Positions 34,005 to 43,500 of a stretch of DNA of 50,137 nt are shown here, piece by piece (positions within the stretch are counted from its first letter, which is position 1; the number at the start of each line of letters is the position of its first letter). The notes beneath the pieces are model-generated. The model did not search any database, was not told the origin of the DNA, and saw only the letters and a program-made list of their open reading frames with translations. The position numbers were made by a program, and so were the translations under genes. The DNA is from Nonomuraea zeae (lineage in GTDB: Bacteria; Actinomycetota; Actinomycetes; Streptosporangiales; Streptosporangiaceae): NCBI RefSeq assembly GCF_005889725.1, contig NZ_VCKX01000058.1, forward strand, positions 1 through 50,137, read 5' to 3'.

Positions 34005-34084
34005 GCATCCGGTTCGGTCAATTGGTGGTCATCGGAAAAGTTTCGGTCACAGCACGTGGCCGGACCCTTGGGTAGGGTCAAATC

Positions 34085-34471
34085 ATGCGTCACCTCAAAA
34101 GCCGGTTCGTGCCCCTGGCCGCTTTCGCCTTGTGCGTCTTCGCCGCCGGATGCGGTGAGGTCAACAACACCATCGACAAGGCCCAGGCGTGCCTCGAGGC
34201 GCCGAAGATCGTCACCGACCTGGGCGCGCAGATCACCAAGCTCACCGACGACCCCCAGGCCATGGACAAAGCCCTGGACGATGCCGCGGCCAAGCTCAAC
34301 GGCGTGGCCGACAAGGCTGCCAACACCACGCTCAAAGAGGCCTCCGACGACCTGGCCAAGACCCTGAGCGGCATCAGCGTCGACAACGTCAACGAAGCCG
34401 TCGACGCGGCACAGAAGGTCGCGACGGAAAGCGCCGCCTACGTGGAGAAGGTGGCCAAGGCCTGTAGCTGA
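34085..34471 (+). CDS. Small secreted lipoprotein of unknown function
   Basis: The product has 128 residues. The signal peptide ends in the lipobox FAAGC (Cys23). The mature part is almost entirely alpha-helical, Ala/Asp/Lys-rich, with heptad-like spacing (DKALDDAAAKLNGVADKAAN), so a coiled coil or helical bundle is likely. One further Cys pair (Cys36 and the penultimate Cys127) could form a disulphide. A TAGGGT -10-like element lies a few bases before the ATG, suggesting a very short leader. No family recognised; it could be a cell-envelope spacer or a binding protein. Confidence 0.75.
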   Translation: MRHLKSRFVPLAAFALCVFAAGCGEVNNTIDKAQACLEAPKIVTDLGAQITKLTDDPQAMDKALDDAAAKLNGVADKAANTTLKEASDDLAKTLSGISVDNVNEAVDAAQKVATESAAYVEKVAKACS

Positions 34472-34504
34472 CAATTTGGGAGAATCCCTGCTTCTCTAGG
34501 GGAA

Positions 34505-34855
34505 ATGGGGACGAATTACCGTTTTCTTATGGAGCCCGACCCGCGTTTCACCTTGGCCAACGAACGAACCTTCCTCACGTGGCTGAGCACGGCGCTGGCG
34601 CTGAGCGCGGGCGGGGTGGCGATGGCCGCGGTGCCGCCCGACGTGTTCGTGCCGTGGATCCGTACCGGACTGGCGATCATGCTGGTCACCCTCTCCGCGC
34701 TGGCGGCGGGCATGGCCTACCCCCGCTGGCGCAACATCCAGCGCGCCCTGCGCAAGCAGGCGCCGCTCCCGCCGCCCGCGCTCGCGGCCGTCTTCGGCTA
34801 CGGCGTGGCGGCCGTGGCCGTGATCGCCCTCGTGCTCATCATCCTGTCGATCTGA
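34505..34855 (+). CDS. DUF202/YidH-family membrane protein
   Basis: The product has 116 residues with three membrane segments. The DUF202 N-terminal signature is clear: DPRFTLANERTFLTWLSTALAL. It is followed by AAVPPDVFVPWIRTGLAIML and a C-terminal LAAVFGYGVAAVAVIALVLI segment. The function of DUF202 proteins is not settled. It is followed after nine bases by a second DUF202 gene, so the two probably form a complex. An internal ATG at 34529 is an alternative start. Confidence 0.85.
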   Translation: MGTNYRFLMEPDPRFTLANERTFLTWLSTALALSAGGVAMAAVPPDVFVPWIRTGLAIMLVTLSALAAGMAYPRWRNIQRALRKQAPLPPPALAAVFGYGVAAVAVIALVLIILSI

Positions 34856-34864
34856 CCCGCGGAC

Positions 34865-35200
34865 ATGTCGAGGGAAGAGGAGATCTGGGACGAGGGGCTG
34901 CAGAGCGAGCGCACCCGGCTCGCCTGGGTGCGTACGGCGGTGGCCCTGTCCACCGGCGGGCTGGGCGCGGCCGGCCTGTCGCTCAGGCACGGCCTGCCGG
35001 TGCTCGCGGTGGTGGCGTTCACGCTGGCCGCGCTGTGCGGCGGGGTGCTGCTGATCAGGACGGGGGTGCGCTTCCGCCGGGTGCAGGCGGCCCTGCACGG
35101 CGGCACGCCGCTGAACGCGGGGCTCGACGTCCTTTTCGCCTGGCTCGGCACGTTGAGCGTGGTCGCGGGCGCCATCACCTTTGTGCTCGCCGTCAAGTGA
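34865..35200 (+). CDS. DUF202-family membrane protein, second copy
   Basis: The product has 111 residues and three membrane segments. The N-terminal signature is EGLQSERTRLAWVRTAVALS, the usual DUF202 pattern (ERTxLAW.RT). It is clearly diverged from the first copy and sits nine bases after it. Adjacent DUF202 pairs of this kind are common in actinobacteria, which suggests heteromeric assembly. No enzymatic residues. Confidence 0.85.
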   Translation: MSREEEIWDEGLQSERTRLAWVRTAVALSTGGLGAAGLSLRHGLPVLAVVAFTLAALCGGVLLIRTGVRFRRVQAALHGGTPLNAGLDVLFAWLGTLSVVAGAITFVLAVK

Positions 35201-35225
35201 GGCCGGTTGCGAGATGGGGAGTGAT

Positions 35226-35237
35226 GGGCGGACACTC
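35226..35237 (+). promoter_or_regulatory. Shared upstream element of zinc-ribbon gene 1
   Basis: GGGCGGACACTC at 35226-35237 recurs exactly at 35636-35647 before the second paralogue. It is followed here by TAAG and a GAGGGG ribosome binding site. It may be a promoter or operator element copied with the gene. Confidence 0.4.
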
Positions 35238-35258
35238 TAAGTGAGGGGGGTGACCTCA

Positions 35259-35561
35259 TTGGTAGAAGAACTCAGGATGGTGCCGTTCGAATGCCGCTGC
35301 TGCTGGCATGTCTGGGAGGAGGAATACCTCGTCCGGCACGTGGAAGACCGCCATGGCAACGACAGCGAGGTCTGGTTCGCAGCCGGCCTGCGCGTGCCGC
35401 CGCCTTGGCAGGGCGCCGTCTGCCCGCAATGCGGATCCCAGCAGACGACCACCTTCCCTGACGGATATCTGTCCCGTCATCCGGAGCTGTTCCCGCCGCT
35501 CGGGCCGGTCGTGCCGGACCCGACGCCGCTGATCAGCCCGGTACGGAAGCCGGCTTACTGA
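35259..35561 (+). CDS. Zinc-ribbon hypothetical protein, copy 1
   Basis: From TTG 35259 (GAGGGG at about nine bases) the product has 100 residues; GTG 35241, GTG 35250 and ATG 35277 are in-frame alternatives. Two Cys pairs, FECRCCWHVWEEEYLVRH and CPQCGS, frame a central RHGNDSEVWFAAG segment, suggesting one zinc site of CxxC...CxxC type. A conserved FPDGYLSRHPEL follows, then a Pro-rich tail. No family recognised. Closely related to the next gene, so this is a tandem duplication. There is no signal peptide or membrane segment, unlike the partner. Confidence 0.7.
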   Translation: MVEELRMVPFECRCCWHVWEEEYLVRHVEDRHGNDSEVWFAAGLRVPPPWQGAVCPQCGSQQTTTFPDGYLSRHPELFPPLGPVVPDPTPLISPVRKPAY

Positions 35562-35571
35562 CCACCTAACC

Positions 35572-35607
35572 TGACACTTGGTGAGCATTTCGTAGCGGCA
35601 AGTGTCA
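35572..35607. promoter_or_regulatory. 9-bp inverted repeat between the zinc-ribbon genes
   Basis: TGACACTTG (35572-35580) and CAAGTGTCA (35599-35607) are perfect arms with an 18-base spacer, just after the first stop codon. It could be a weak terminator or a dimer-binding site for gene 2. Confidence 0.45.
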
Positions 35608-35635
35608 TAAGCCCGCCTTGCGGGGGTGCGGGGCC

Positions 35636-35647
35636 GGGCGGACACTC
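35636..35647 (+). promoter_or_regulatory. Shared upstream element of zinc-ribbon gene 2
   Basis: This is an exact second copy of GGGCGGACACTC, 29 bases before the GTG at 35676. Keeping this 12-mer in front of both paralogues while the intervening DNA differs suggests a functional site. Confidence 0.4.
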
Positions 35648-35675
35648 AGGATCGAGCGGCGATCTCTAGCCGGGG

Positions 35676-36107
35676 GTGGTCCTAGTGCCCGACGGGTTCG
35701 ACACCCGCGAGACGTGGCCTTTCGAGTGCCTTCGTTGCCTGTATGTCTGGGAGGAGGATTTCGTCGTCAGACACCTCACCGACAACTACGGCAACGAGGT
35801 GGAGATCTGGCTCAGCTCGGGCGTGTCCGTGCCGCCGCCCAGATCTGGGGGTTGCTGCCCGCACTGCGGGGCGTACCACGTGACCTCCTTCCCCTCGGGG
35901 TATCTGGCGCGGCACCCCGAGCTCGTGCCGGCCCCGGAGCCGGAGCCGGCCCCGGTGTTCGTGCCGGCGATCGAGCCGGTCAGGGTGCCCGACGAGCGCT
36001 CGCACCTGCCCGGCCGCCTGCTCGTCGCGTTAGGGGTGCCGCTGGCGGCGTTCGTCGGTTACGAGCTGTACGCGAACCTCGTGGCCGCCGCCCGCCCGCA
36101 CCACTGA
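35676..36107 (+). CDS. Zinc-ribbon membrane-anchored hypothetical protein, copy 2
   Basis: The product has 143 residues from GTG 35676 (GTG 35685 is an alternative). The N-terminal half parallels copy 1 position by position: PFECLRCLYVWEEDFVVRH, YGNEVEIWLSSG, CCPHCGAYHVTSFPSGYLAR. It then adds a Pro/Glu-rich linker and a C-terminal membrane segment (LLVALGVPLAAFVGYELY), so the zinc domain is tail-anchored, probably facing the cytosol. One copy soluble and one membrane-bound suggests a partner pair. Function unknown. Confidence 0.75.
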   Translation: MVLVPDGFDTRETWPFECLRCLYVWEEDFVVRHLTDNYGNEVEIWLSSGVSVPPPRSGGCCPHCGAYHVTSFPSGYLARHPELVPAPEPEPAPVFVPAIEPVRVPDERSHLPGRLLVALGVPLAAFVGYELYANLVAAARPHH

Positions 36108-36185
36108 AAAGGCGCCACCAGGCGGGCGGCAATGACCGGGACCGGGAGCCCGTGCCCAGCCGGGCAGGGGCCCCGCGCCCGTCGA

Positions 36186-38045
36186 TCACTGGCTCAGGCT
36201 GTCCAGCCACGCCTGGTGCAGCCCGGCGAACCGGCCTGAGGCGGCGATGAGCCGGTCCGGCGGGCCGTCCTCGACGATTTCGCCGCGCTCCATCACCAGC
36301 ACCCGGTCGGCGATCTCCACCGTCGAGAGCCGGTGCGCGATGATCAGCGCCGTCCGGTCGGCGAGGATCGTCTTCAGCGCCCGCTGCACGAGCCGCTCGC
36401 TCGGCACGTCGAGGCTGGAGGTGGCCTCGTCCAGGATCAGCACCGCGGGATCGGCGAGGAACGCCCTGGCGAACGCCACGAGCTGGCGCTGCCCGGCCGA
36501 CATGCGGCCGCCGCGCTTGCCGACCTCGGTGTCATAGCCGTCCGGCAGGCCCGAGATGAACTCGTGCGCGCCGATCGCCTTGGCCGCCTCGCGAATCTGC
36601 CGGTCGGTGGCGTCGGGCCGGCCGAACCTGATGTTGTCCGCCACCGAGCCGCTGAACAGGAAGTTCTCCTGCGTCACCATGACCACGGCCTGGCGCAGCG
36701 TCGGCTCGTCCAGCGCGCGCAGATCGACGCCGTCGAGCAGCACGCGGCCGTCGGTGGGGTCGTAGAACCGGGAGATCAGCTTGGCCAGCGTCGTCTTGCC
36801 CGCTCCCGTCGCGCCCACCAGCGCCACGCTCTGCCCGGCCGGGACGGTCAGGTCGAGGCGGGGCAGGATCGGCATCTCCTCGACGTAGGCGAACCTGACG
36901 CCCTCGAAGCGCACCTTGCCGCGCGCCCTGCCCTGCGGCAGCGCCTCCGGCTTGCGCGGCTCGGGCACGGACGGCTCCTCCTCCAGCACGCCCGACAGCT
37001 TCTCCAGCGCCGCGCCCGCCGACTGCAGGGTGTTGTAGAACTGGCTGACCTCCTGCATCGGCTCGTAGAACTGCCGCAGGTACAGCAGGAACGCGGTCAG
37101 CACGCCGACCTTGACCTCGCCCTGCAGCGCCAGCCAGCCGCCGTAGAGCAGCACCCCGCCGATCGTCATGTTGCCGATCAGCTTGATGCCGGTCATGAAC
37201 GTCGCGCCGAGCTGCATGCTGCGCGCGTTCGCGCCCCGGTAGTCGTCGTTGAGCTGCTGGAAGATCTCCTGGTTGCGCGGCTGCCTGCGGAAGGCCTGCA
37301 CCGCGCGGATGCCGGTCATCGACTCCACGAAGTGCACGATCACCAGCGCCACCGTCTCCCGCGTACGCCGGTAGACGATCGCCGACTGCCGCCGGAACCA
37401 CTTGGTGAACAGCAGCAGCAGCGGCAGCGGGACCAGCGCCACCAGGCCGAGGTGCACGTCCAGCACCAGCAGCAGCACGGCCGTGCCCACCATGGTCAGC
37501 ACGGCCTTGACCAGCGCGTCGAAGCCCGACTGGAGCAGCTCGGCGATGGCCTCGATGTCGGAGGTCAGCCGGGAGATGACGCGCCCGGAGGTGTACTGCT
37601 CGTGGAAGCTCAGCGACAGCCGCTGGAAGTGGTCGAACACCCGCCTGCGCAGCTCCAGCAGGATGCTCTGGCCGATCTTGCCCGACAGCCGCAGGAACGC
37701 CTGCCGCGTGAGCGCCTGGGTGACGGCCGCGAACAGGATCACCCCGACCACGGTCAGCAGGACCGACGGGCCGGTCCCCTTCTGGATCAGCGGGATGCCG
37801 GAGTCGATGCCGACCGACACCAGGAAGGGGATCGACAGCCCGGCCGCGTTCGAGACCACGATGATCGCGATCAGCAGGGCGATCTTCTTCCGGTACGGCC
37901 CGAGCAACTGGCCGAGCAGCCGCCGGGAGCGCTCCCGCAGCAGGACGGAGACCTTCTCCGGCAGCTCGTCCTGGTCCTCGGAGGCGACACCGCGCCAGGA
38001 GCTCTTGGGAGGCCCGGCAGGGGGTTCGGTGGTCGTCGCGGTCAT
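36186..38045 (-). CDS. ABC exporter half-transporter (membrane plus ATPase), subunit 2
   Basis: The product has 619 residues: a type IV (ABC_membrane) six-helix domain at about 50-340 and an ATPase domain at about 370-610. Walker A is GATGAGKTTLAKLISRF, the signature is the variant MSAGQRQLVAFARA and Walker B is VLILDEATSSLD with the catalytic Glu. Its start overlaps the stop of the other half-transporter by ATGA. The pair looks like a heterodimeric exporter of lipids, peptides or drugs; this subunit supplies the canonical catalytic Glu. Confidence 0.92.
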   Translation of the reverse strand: MTATTTEPPAGPPKSSWRGVASEDQDELPEKVSVLLRERSRRLLGQLLGPYRKKIALLIAIIVVSNAAGLSIPFLVSVGIDSGIPLIQKGTGPSVLLTVVGVILFAAVTQALTRQAFLRLSGKIGQSILLELRRRVFDHFQRLSLSFHEQYTSGRVISRLTSDIEAIAELLQSGFDALVKAVLTMVGTAVLLLVLDVHLGLVALVPLPLLLLFTKWFRRQSAIVYRRTRETVALVIVHFVESMTGIRAVQAFRRQPRNQEIFQQLNDDYRGANARSMQLGATFMTGIKLIGNMTIGGVLLYGGWLALQGEVKVGVLTAFLLYLRQFYEPMQEVSQFYNTLQSAGAALEKLSGVLEEEPSVPEPRKPEALPQGRARGKVRFEGVRFAYVEEMPILPRLDLTVPAGQSVALVGATGAGKTTLAKLISRFYDPTDGRVLLDGVDLRALDEPTLRQAVVMVTQENFLFSGSVADNIRFGRPDATDRQIREAAKAIGAHEFISGLPDGYDTEVGKRGGRMSAGQRQLVAFARAFLADPAVLILDEATSSLDVPSERLVQRALKTILADRTALIIAHRLSTVEIADRVLVMERGEIVEDGPPDRLIAASGRFAGLHQAWLDSLSQ

Positions 38046-39826
38046 GCCAGCGCCCCTTCCGACGCGCCGTCGAAGTCGGCGTCCTGGGCCAGCAGCTCAC
38101 GGTATTCGGGCACCTGGGCCAGCAGCTCGTGGTGCTGTCCGACGTGCGTGATCGTGCCGTTCCGCAGCAGCGCCACCTTGTCGGCGAGCAGCACGGTGGA
38201 GGCGCGGTGGGCGACCACGATGCCGGTGGCGTCGCGCAGCACGTGGCGCAGCGCCTCCTCCACCAGGGCCTCGGTCTCCACGTCGAGCGCGGACAGCGTG
38301 TCGTCGAGCACCAGGATCCTGGGCTTGCTCAGCACGGCCCGCGCCAGGGCGAGCCGCTGGCGCTGACCGCCGGACAGCGACAGTCCCTGCTCGCCGATGC
38401 GGGTGTCGAGGCCCCACGGCAGGTCGTACACGAACATGGCCTGCGCGGTCTGGATCGCGTCGGCCAGCTCCTCCTCGGTGGCGTCGAGCCGGCCGAGCGT
38501 GAGGTTCTCGCGCACGCTCATCGAGAACAGCGTCGGCTCCTCGAACGCGGTGGCCACCACCGAGCGCAGCGCGGGCAGCGTCAGCTCGCGCACGTCGTGG
38601 CCGTCGATCGTGACCCGGCCCTCGGTGGGGTCGATCAGCCGGGGGACCAGCGCGGTCAGCGTGGTCTTGCCGGAGCCGGTCGCGCCCACGATGGCCACGG
38701 TCTCGCCCGGACGCACCTCCAGCCAGACGTCGCGCAGCACCGGCTCCTCGGAGTCGGCGAAGCGGAACCCGACGCCCTCGAAGCGCAGGTGGCCGCGCGG
38801 CCTGGCGACGGTCTCGGTGCCACCCTCGATGGCGGGGACGGTGTCCATGACCTCCATGACGCGGTCGGCCGAGGTCATGGCCTCCTGCGCCATGGCCAGG
38901 ATGTAGCCGAGGCTCGCGATCGGCCACACGAGCTGGAGCATCAGCGTGGTGAAGGCGACCAGCGCGCCCAGCGTCAGCGCGCCCGAGCCGACCGCCAGCG
39001 CGCCGAGCAGCAGCACCAGCGCCAGCGTGATGTTGGGGATCACTTCAAGGAAGGCGAAGAACTTGGCGGACAGGCGGACCTTGTCCATCGACGTGCCGTA
39101 GACCTTGAGCGCGGCGTCGTCGTAGCGGTCGTAGACGTGGTGGCGGCGGCCGAAGGCCTTGATCGTGCGGATGCCGATCGCGGACTCCTCGACGAGCGTG
39201 GCGAGGTCGCCCTGCTCGTCCTGCACCTGGCGGGAGATCTTGATGTAGCGCTTCTCGAAGCGGAGCGAGACCCACACGATCGGCACGGACGAGGCCAGCA
39301 CCAGCAGCCCGAGCGGCCAGTACTTGTTCAGCAGCAGCACGGTCACCGTGATGAGCTGCAGGATGTTCATGACCAGGAAGAGCATGCCGAAGCCGAGGAA
39401 GCGGCGGATCGTGGACAGGTCCGTCGTCGCCCGCGACAGCAACTGGCCCGACTGCCAGTCGCCGTGGAAGCCCATGGGCAGGCGCTGCAGGTGCTCGTAC
39501 AGGTCGTCGCGGATGGCGGTCTCCAGGCCGAGCACCGGCCGGACCTGGGCCCACCGCCTGAGGAAGATCAGCAGCGCCTCGACGACGCCGACGCCGATGG
39601 CGAGGAGCCCGAGCGGGAGTAATCCGCCGGAATCGCCATGGGCCACGGGACCGTCGATGACCTGCTCGCTGATGAGCGGGAGCGCGATGCCGGCGGCGAT
39701 GCCGACGATCGCGGCCAGCCAGATGAAGACCAGTCTGACGACGTAGGGGCGGAGGTAGGACTTCATCCGCCAGAGGGAGTTGGAGGACAGCATGGGACGG
39801 CGAGGGTGGTGCGTATCGGGAGGCAT
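38042..39826 (-). CDS. ABC exporter half-transporter with degenerate ATP site, subunit 1
   Basis: The product has 594 residues from ATG 39826 (MPPDTHHPRRPMLSSN); ATG 39793 is a possible shorter start, and the open frame further upstream has no homology. The membrane domain is about 20-320 and the ATPase about 350-585, with Walker A GATGSGKTTLTAL and signature LSLSGGQRQRLALARA. Walker B reads ILVLDDTLSALD, so the catalytic Glu is Asp. Together with the partner's normal site this gives one consensus and one degenerate ATP site, as in TM287/288-type heterodimers. First gene of a two-gene operon. Confidence 0.92.
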   Translation of the reverse strand: MPPDTHHPRRPMLSSNSLWRMKSYLRPYVVRLVFIWLAAIVGIAAGIALPLISEQVIDGPVAHGDSGGLLPLGLLAIGVGVVEALLIFLRRWAQVRPVLGLETAIRDDLYEHLQRLPMGFHGDWQSGQLLSRATTDLSTIRRFLGFGMLFLVMNILQLITVTVLLLNKYWPLGLLVLASSVPIVWVSLRFEKRYIKISRQVQDEQGDLATLVEESAIGIRTIKAFGRRHHVYDRYDDAALKVYGTSMDKVRLSAKFFAFLEVIPNITLALVLLLGALAVGSGALTLGALVAFTTLMLQLVWPIASLGYILAMAQEAMTSADRVMEVMDTVPAIEGGTETVARPRGHLRFEGVGFRFADSEEPVLRDVWLEVRPGETVAIVGATGSGKTTLTALVPRLIDPTEGRVTIDGHDVRELTLPALRSVVATAFEEPTLFSMSVRENLTLGRLDATEEELADAIQTAQAMFVYDLPWGLDTRIGEQGLSLSGGQRQRLALARAVLSKPRILVLDDTLSALDVETEALVEEALRHVLRDATGIVVAHRASTVLLADKVALLRNGTITHVGQHHELLAQVPEYRELLAQDADFDGASEGALA

Positions 39827-39914
39827 CCCTTCTAGGCTAATACGGGAGATCAAGCGATTTTCTGTCGCCCTAGGGTGGGGTACTTGTACATGACGTGCAG
39901 AAACGTGAAAGATC

Positions 39915-40109
39915 ATGAATATACGGCGGACTGTAACCTTCGTGGTGGTGTGCGCGGGCATGTTCTTCGTGCTGCTCGACATCACCATCGTGAATGTCGC
40001 TCTCCCCTCAATCGGGCGCGGCACCGGAGCGACGCATGTCGCTGATCTGCAGTGGGTGATCGACACCTACCAGCTCAACTGGATGGGACTTCATGATCGA
40101 GGAATCTGA
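39915..40109 (+). pseudogene. 5' remnant of a DHA2-family (EmrB/QacA-like) MFS efflux gene
   Basis: The frame encodes 64 residues. The first ~54 match the start of 14-helix drug exporters: CAGMFFVLLDITIVNVALPS is the first membrane helix, and LQWVIDTYQL leads into the second. Homology stops abruptly near 40076 and the frame ends after ten unrelated residues. The remaining ~400 residues of the transporter are gone. The deaminase gene starts at 40093 in another frame inside this tail, so the scar joins the two. A functional 64-residue membrane peptide is less likely. Confidence 0.7.
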
Positions 40110-40566
40110 GCTGCCTCACCTGCGCCGCTGCGTCGAGCTGGCCCGGCAGGCCCTGGAGGCCGGCGACGAGCCGTTCGGGTCGGTGCTGGTCTCCGGCGAC
40201 GGCGCCGTGCTGGCCGAGGACCACAACCGGGTGGCCGGCGGGGATCGCACGCAGCACCCGGAGTTCGCGCTGGCCCGCTGGTCGGCCGCGCACCTGACGC
40301 CCGGGGAGCGGGCGGCGGCCACCGTCTACACCTCGGGCGAGCACTGCCCGATGTGCGCCGCCGCGCACGCCTGGGTGGGGCTGGGCCGGATCGTGTACGC
40401 GGCGTCGTCGGAGCAGCTCGCCGGCTGGCTGTCCGAGCTGGGCGTGCCCGCGCCGCCGGTGCGCACGCTGCCGATCAACGAGGTCGCGCCCGGGGTGACG
40501 GTGGAGGGGCCGGTGCCGGAGCTGGCGGAGGAGATACGCGAGCTGCACCGCCGCTGTCATTCCTGA
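40093..40566 (+). CDS. Zinc-dependent nucleoside/base deaminase (CDA/guanine-deaminase-like)
   Basis: The product has 157 residues. The zinc site is His55-Pro-Glu57 (HPEF, where most relatives have HAE) with CPMC at 85-88; Glu57 would be the proton shuttle. EPFGSVLVSGDGAVLAEDHN is the conserved N-terminal sheet of guanine deaminase/TadA-like enzymes. Likely chemistry is hydrolytic deamination of a purine or cytosine base, nucleoside or nucleotide; the substrate cannot be told. GGGA lies five bases before the ATG, and the gene begins at the scar of the truncated efflux gene. Its last 10 bases overlap the 3' end of the opposing NACHT gene. Confidence 0.85.
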   Translation: MIEESELPHLRRCVELARQALEAGDEPFGSVLVSGDGAVLAEDHNRVAGGDRTQHPEFALARWSAAHLTPGERAAATVYTSGEHCPMCAAAHAWVGLGRIVYAASSEQLAGWLSELGVPAPPVRTLPINEVAPGVTVEGPVPELAEEIRELHRRCHS

Positions 40567-43500
40567 GGCGTCCCCGGCGGGTCCGGCTCCATGGCGGGTC
40601 CGATGCCCACCGCCTGCTGGTCCTTGTTGGCGATGATGGCGGAGACGCTCTGCAGGTAGCGGTCGTCGACGTCCGGCCGGGCGGACAGGCTCCAGAGGAT
40701 GCGCTTCAGCCGGCCGGGGCCGCTCCACCGGACGGCGGCGATGTGCAGCAGGCCGAGCAGATCGGGGCTGGACAGCCGGTGGCAGTCCGTTTCGAGCTGC
40801 CTGAGCACCCGGTCGAGGTAGCTCCAGCTCGGCCCCCGCAGCAGGGCCCGCCGGTAGGTCTCCAGGTTCGGCTCCGGGCTCAGCACGATGGTCAGCAGGT
40901 CGGCGACATGGTGCTCCGGATGGGGGTTCAGGTCCGGGTCGATCTCCTTCGCGTACGGCAGCACGTCGAGGAAGAGGTTCCCGAGCACGGTGTCGTCGCG
41001 GAAGGAGATCTCGCGCATCCACGGCGCCAGCGCCTCGACCGGCGAATCGTAGGGGTAGCGATCGGGGACGGCGTCCGGCCAGCTGAGGAAGACCAGGTCG
41101 CGCAGGTTGAAGGGCTGTCCCCGGTCGAGGGACACCTCCATCCGCCTGGTCGCGCCGTCGAGGAAGTGCCGCACCCGGACGGTGTTGACGAGCGAGTCCC
41201 ACTCGGCCCTGGCCAGCTGGGAGTGCCACAGGCGGGCGATCCTGCGCCACCGCTCGTTCGCCTGCTCAGCCCGGTCCATGACGAACAGGTCCGTGCCGGG
41301 GATCGGCCCGTCGGACGACAGCACCGCGAGCAGCAGCAGGTTGGCGCTGTAGGCGGCGCACCGGACCGTCGCCTCGGCCGCCACCGGCCGGTAGCCGTCG
41401 AAGGCCGAGCCCGTCCTGGCCATCAGGGACACCGTGAACAGGCCGCACAGGTGCCGCCGCAGCAGCGCCCGCCGGTCCTCCGGGATGAGGTGGGTGAGGC
41501 CGTAGCCGAGGAAGCCGACGACGGGGCCGCGCCCGGCGAGCGCGGCGAAGGAGAGCAGGGCGTGGAGATACGCGTCGTCCGGCTTGGCCGGGCGGTTGCG
41601 CGACCGGGCCAGGGCCAGCTCCTCCGCCAGATCGGCCAGCTCGCGGACGACCAGGCGGGCGACGAGGTACTCGCCGAACGTGGCGTGCAGGAACTCGTAG
41701 GTCTTGAGCCGCTCCTCCTCGCGCAGGGCCTGCGTGGTGTGCACGAAGAAGAACCGGCCGATCACGCCCTCGGCGCGGGTCAGGGCGCGGCGGAAGCCGG
41801 GCGGCCGCGGCGGCTCCTGCCCGCCCGGGAGCAGCGCGCGCAGATCCGCGTCCAGGTCGTGCTCGCCGATCCACTGCAGGCCGCGGTTGAACATCGCGAA
41901 CGCCGCGACCGACAGGCGTAGCAGCTCGTCCTCCACCGCCCGCGCCAGGTCCGCCTCCGCCAGGCCCCTGGCGGTCTTGCCCACCTCGCGGGCGGCGAAG
42001 CCGCGCAGCAGCCGCTCGTACAGCTCCGACTCGTGCAGGTCCGCGCGCACGAGGCGCAGCGCGTTCGCGTCGGCGTCGTACAGGGCCAGCATGAGCAGCA
42101 GCAGCGGCTGCTCCGCCAGGTTCGGGACGGCCAGCACGCTGTCCGCCGACAGCGGTTCGAGCTCGCGGCGCAGGAAGTAGCCGCGGTTGCCGTCGTTCCA
42201 CAGGTCCACCCACTGGCGGATCTGTCCCTCGTCGAACGGTTCGAGCCGCAGCACCATCGAGGTCTCCGGGACCCGCGCCCGGTTCGCCACGGCCGTCCTG
42301 GAGGTGACGACGACGGCCAGCGCCCGGCCCTTCTCCGCCTGGTCGCGCTGGAAGTCGGCGACCCGCTCCAGATAGTCGGTCTGGCTGACCCCCGTGGCCT
42401 GGAGCAGCTCGTCGAACCCGTCCAGCATGACGACGGGCAGCGCCCCCTGCGCCGCGTGCACCAGCTCGGGCCAGGACATCACCTCGTCCAGCGCGTCCTT
42501 GATGCCGTGCTCGATCTGCGCCAGCACGTCGCCGTCGGCGGGGACGCCGCGCAGCTCCACCCGGAGCGGGAGGAACTCGGCGGCGGGCAGCCGGGCCGCG
42601 AGCACGCGGGTCAGCAGGGACTTGCCCGCGCCCGGCTGGCCCAGCACGAGCAGCGGCCCCTGCGCCGCCTGCGGCAGCGTGAGGTGGCCGGACAGGAACG
42701 CGCCCAGGTCGTCGCGGCGGGGGAGCTCCGCCCACGTCTCCTCCGAGGTGACAAGATGCCGCCGGCCGGGCAGCAGCACGCGGTAGCCGGGGTCGACGTA
42801 GCCCTGGCCCAGCGAGGGGATCGTCATGCCCGGCGGCGCGTCGGCGGCGGCGACGATCGGGCGCTTGAGCGCGGCCGCGTTCGCCTGGACCAGCGCGGCC
42901 AGCCGGTCGGACGGGCGGCGGGCCGAGACGATCTTGGCGAGCTGGTCGTGCAGCCCGTCCAGGCCCCGGGCGAGGCTCCTGACCTCCGCCCGGGTGGCCT
43001 GGTGGCCGACCAGGTCGGACCAGCAGGCGACCTCGGGGAAGTCGGCGACGAGCCGGCGGAACAGCTCGTCGTAGCGGCGCAGCGCCCGCGCGGGGAGGCC
43101 GGCGGCCAGCCGGGTACGGGTGGTCTCGTCCCAGGTGTCCCAGCGGGCGAGGCCGGGCAGGAAGCCGAACAAGGCGTCGGTGAGCGTCCTGTAGTGGACG
43201 GCCAGATCCCGGCGCACGTCCTCGTGCGGGTGCTGCGGCGCTGGGACCGGCATGGGGAAGTCGACGAGGTACGGGCGCACGCGGCTCGTCCTGGTGATCC
43301 GCCGCTGGTCCTCGGAGGTCAGATCGCGCAGCACGCCGGCCTCGTCGAGCACCTCCAGATAGGCGCTGATCACGATGACCGTGTGCGCCGCCGTCAGCCG
43401 CTGCGTCCTGTCGTACCTGCTCAGGCCGTTGACCCGGTCACGCAGGCCGCGGATGAAGCCGTCACCCAGCCGCACCGCCTCGGCGCGGGCGTCGAACAGG

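Noticed and set aside
39915..40109. A genuine small membrane protein gene.
   Set aside because: The sequence is the unmistakable first helix of a much larger exporter, with homology ending abruptly.
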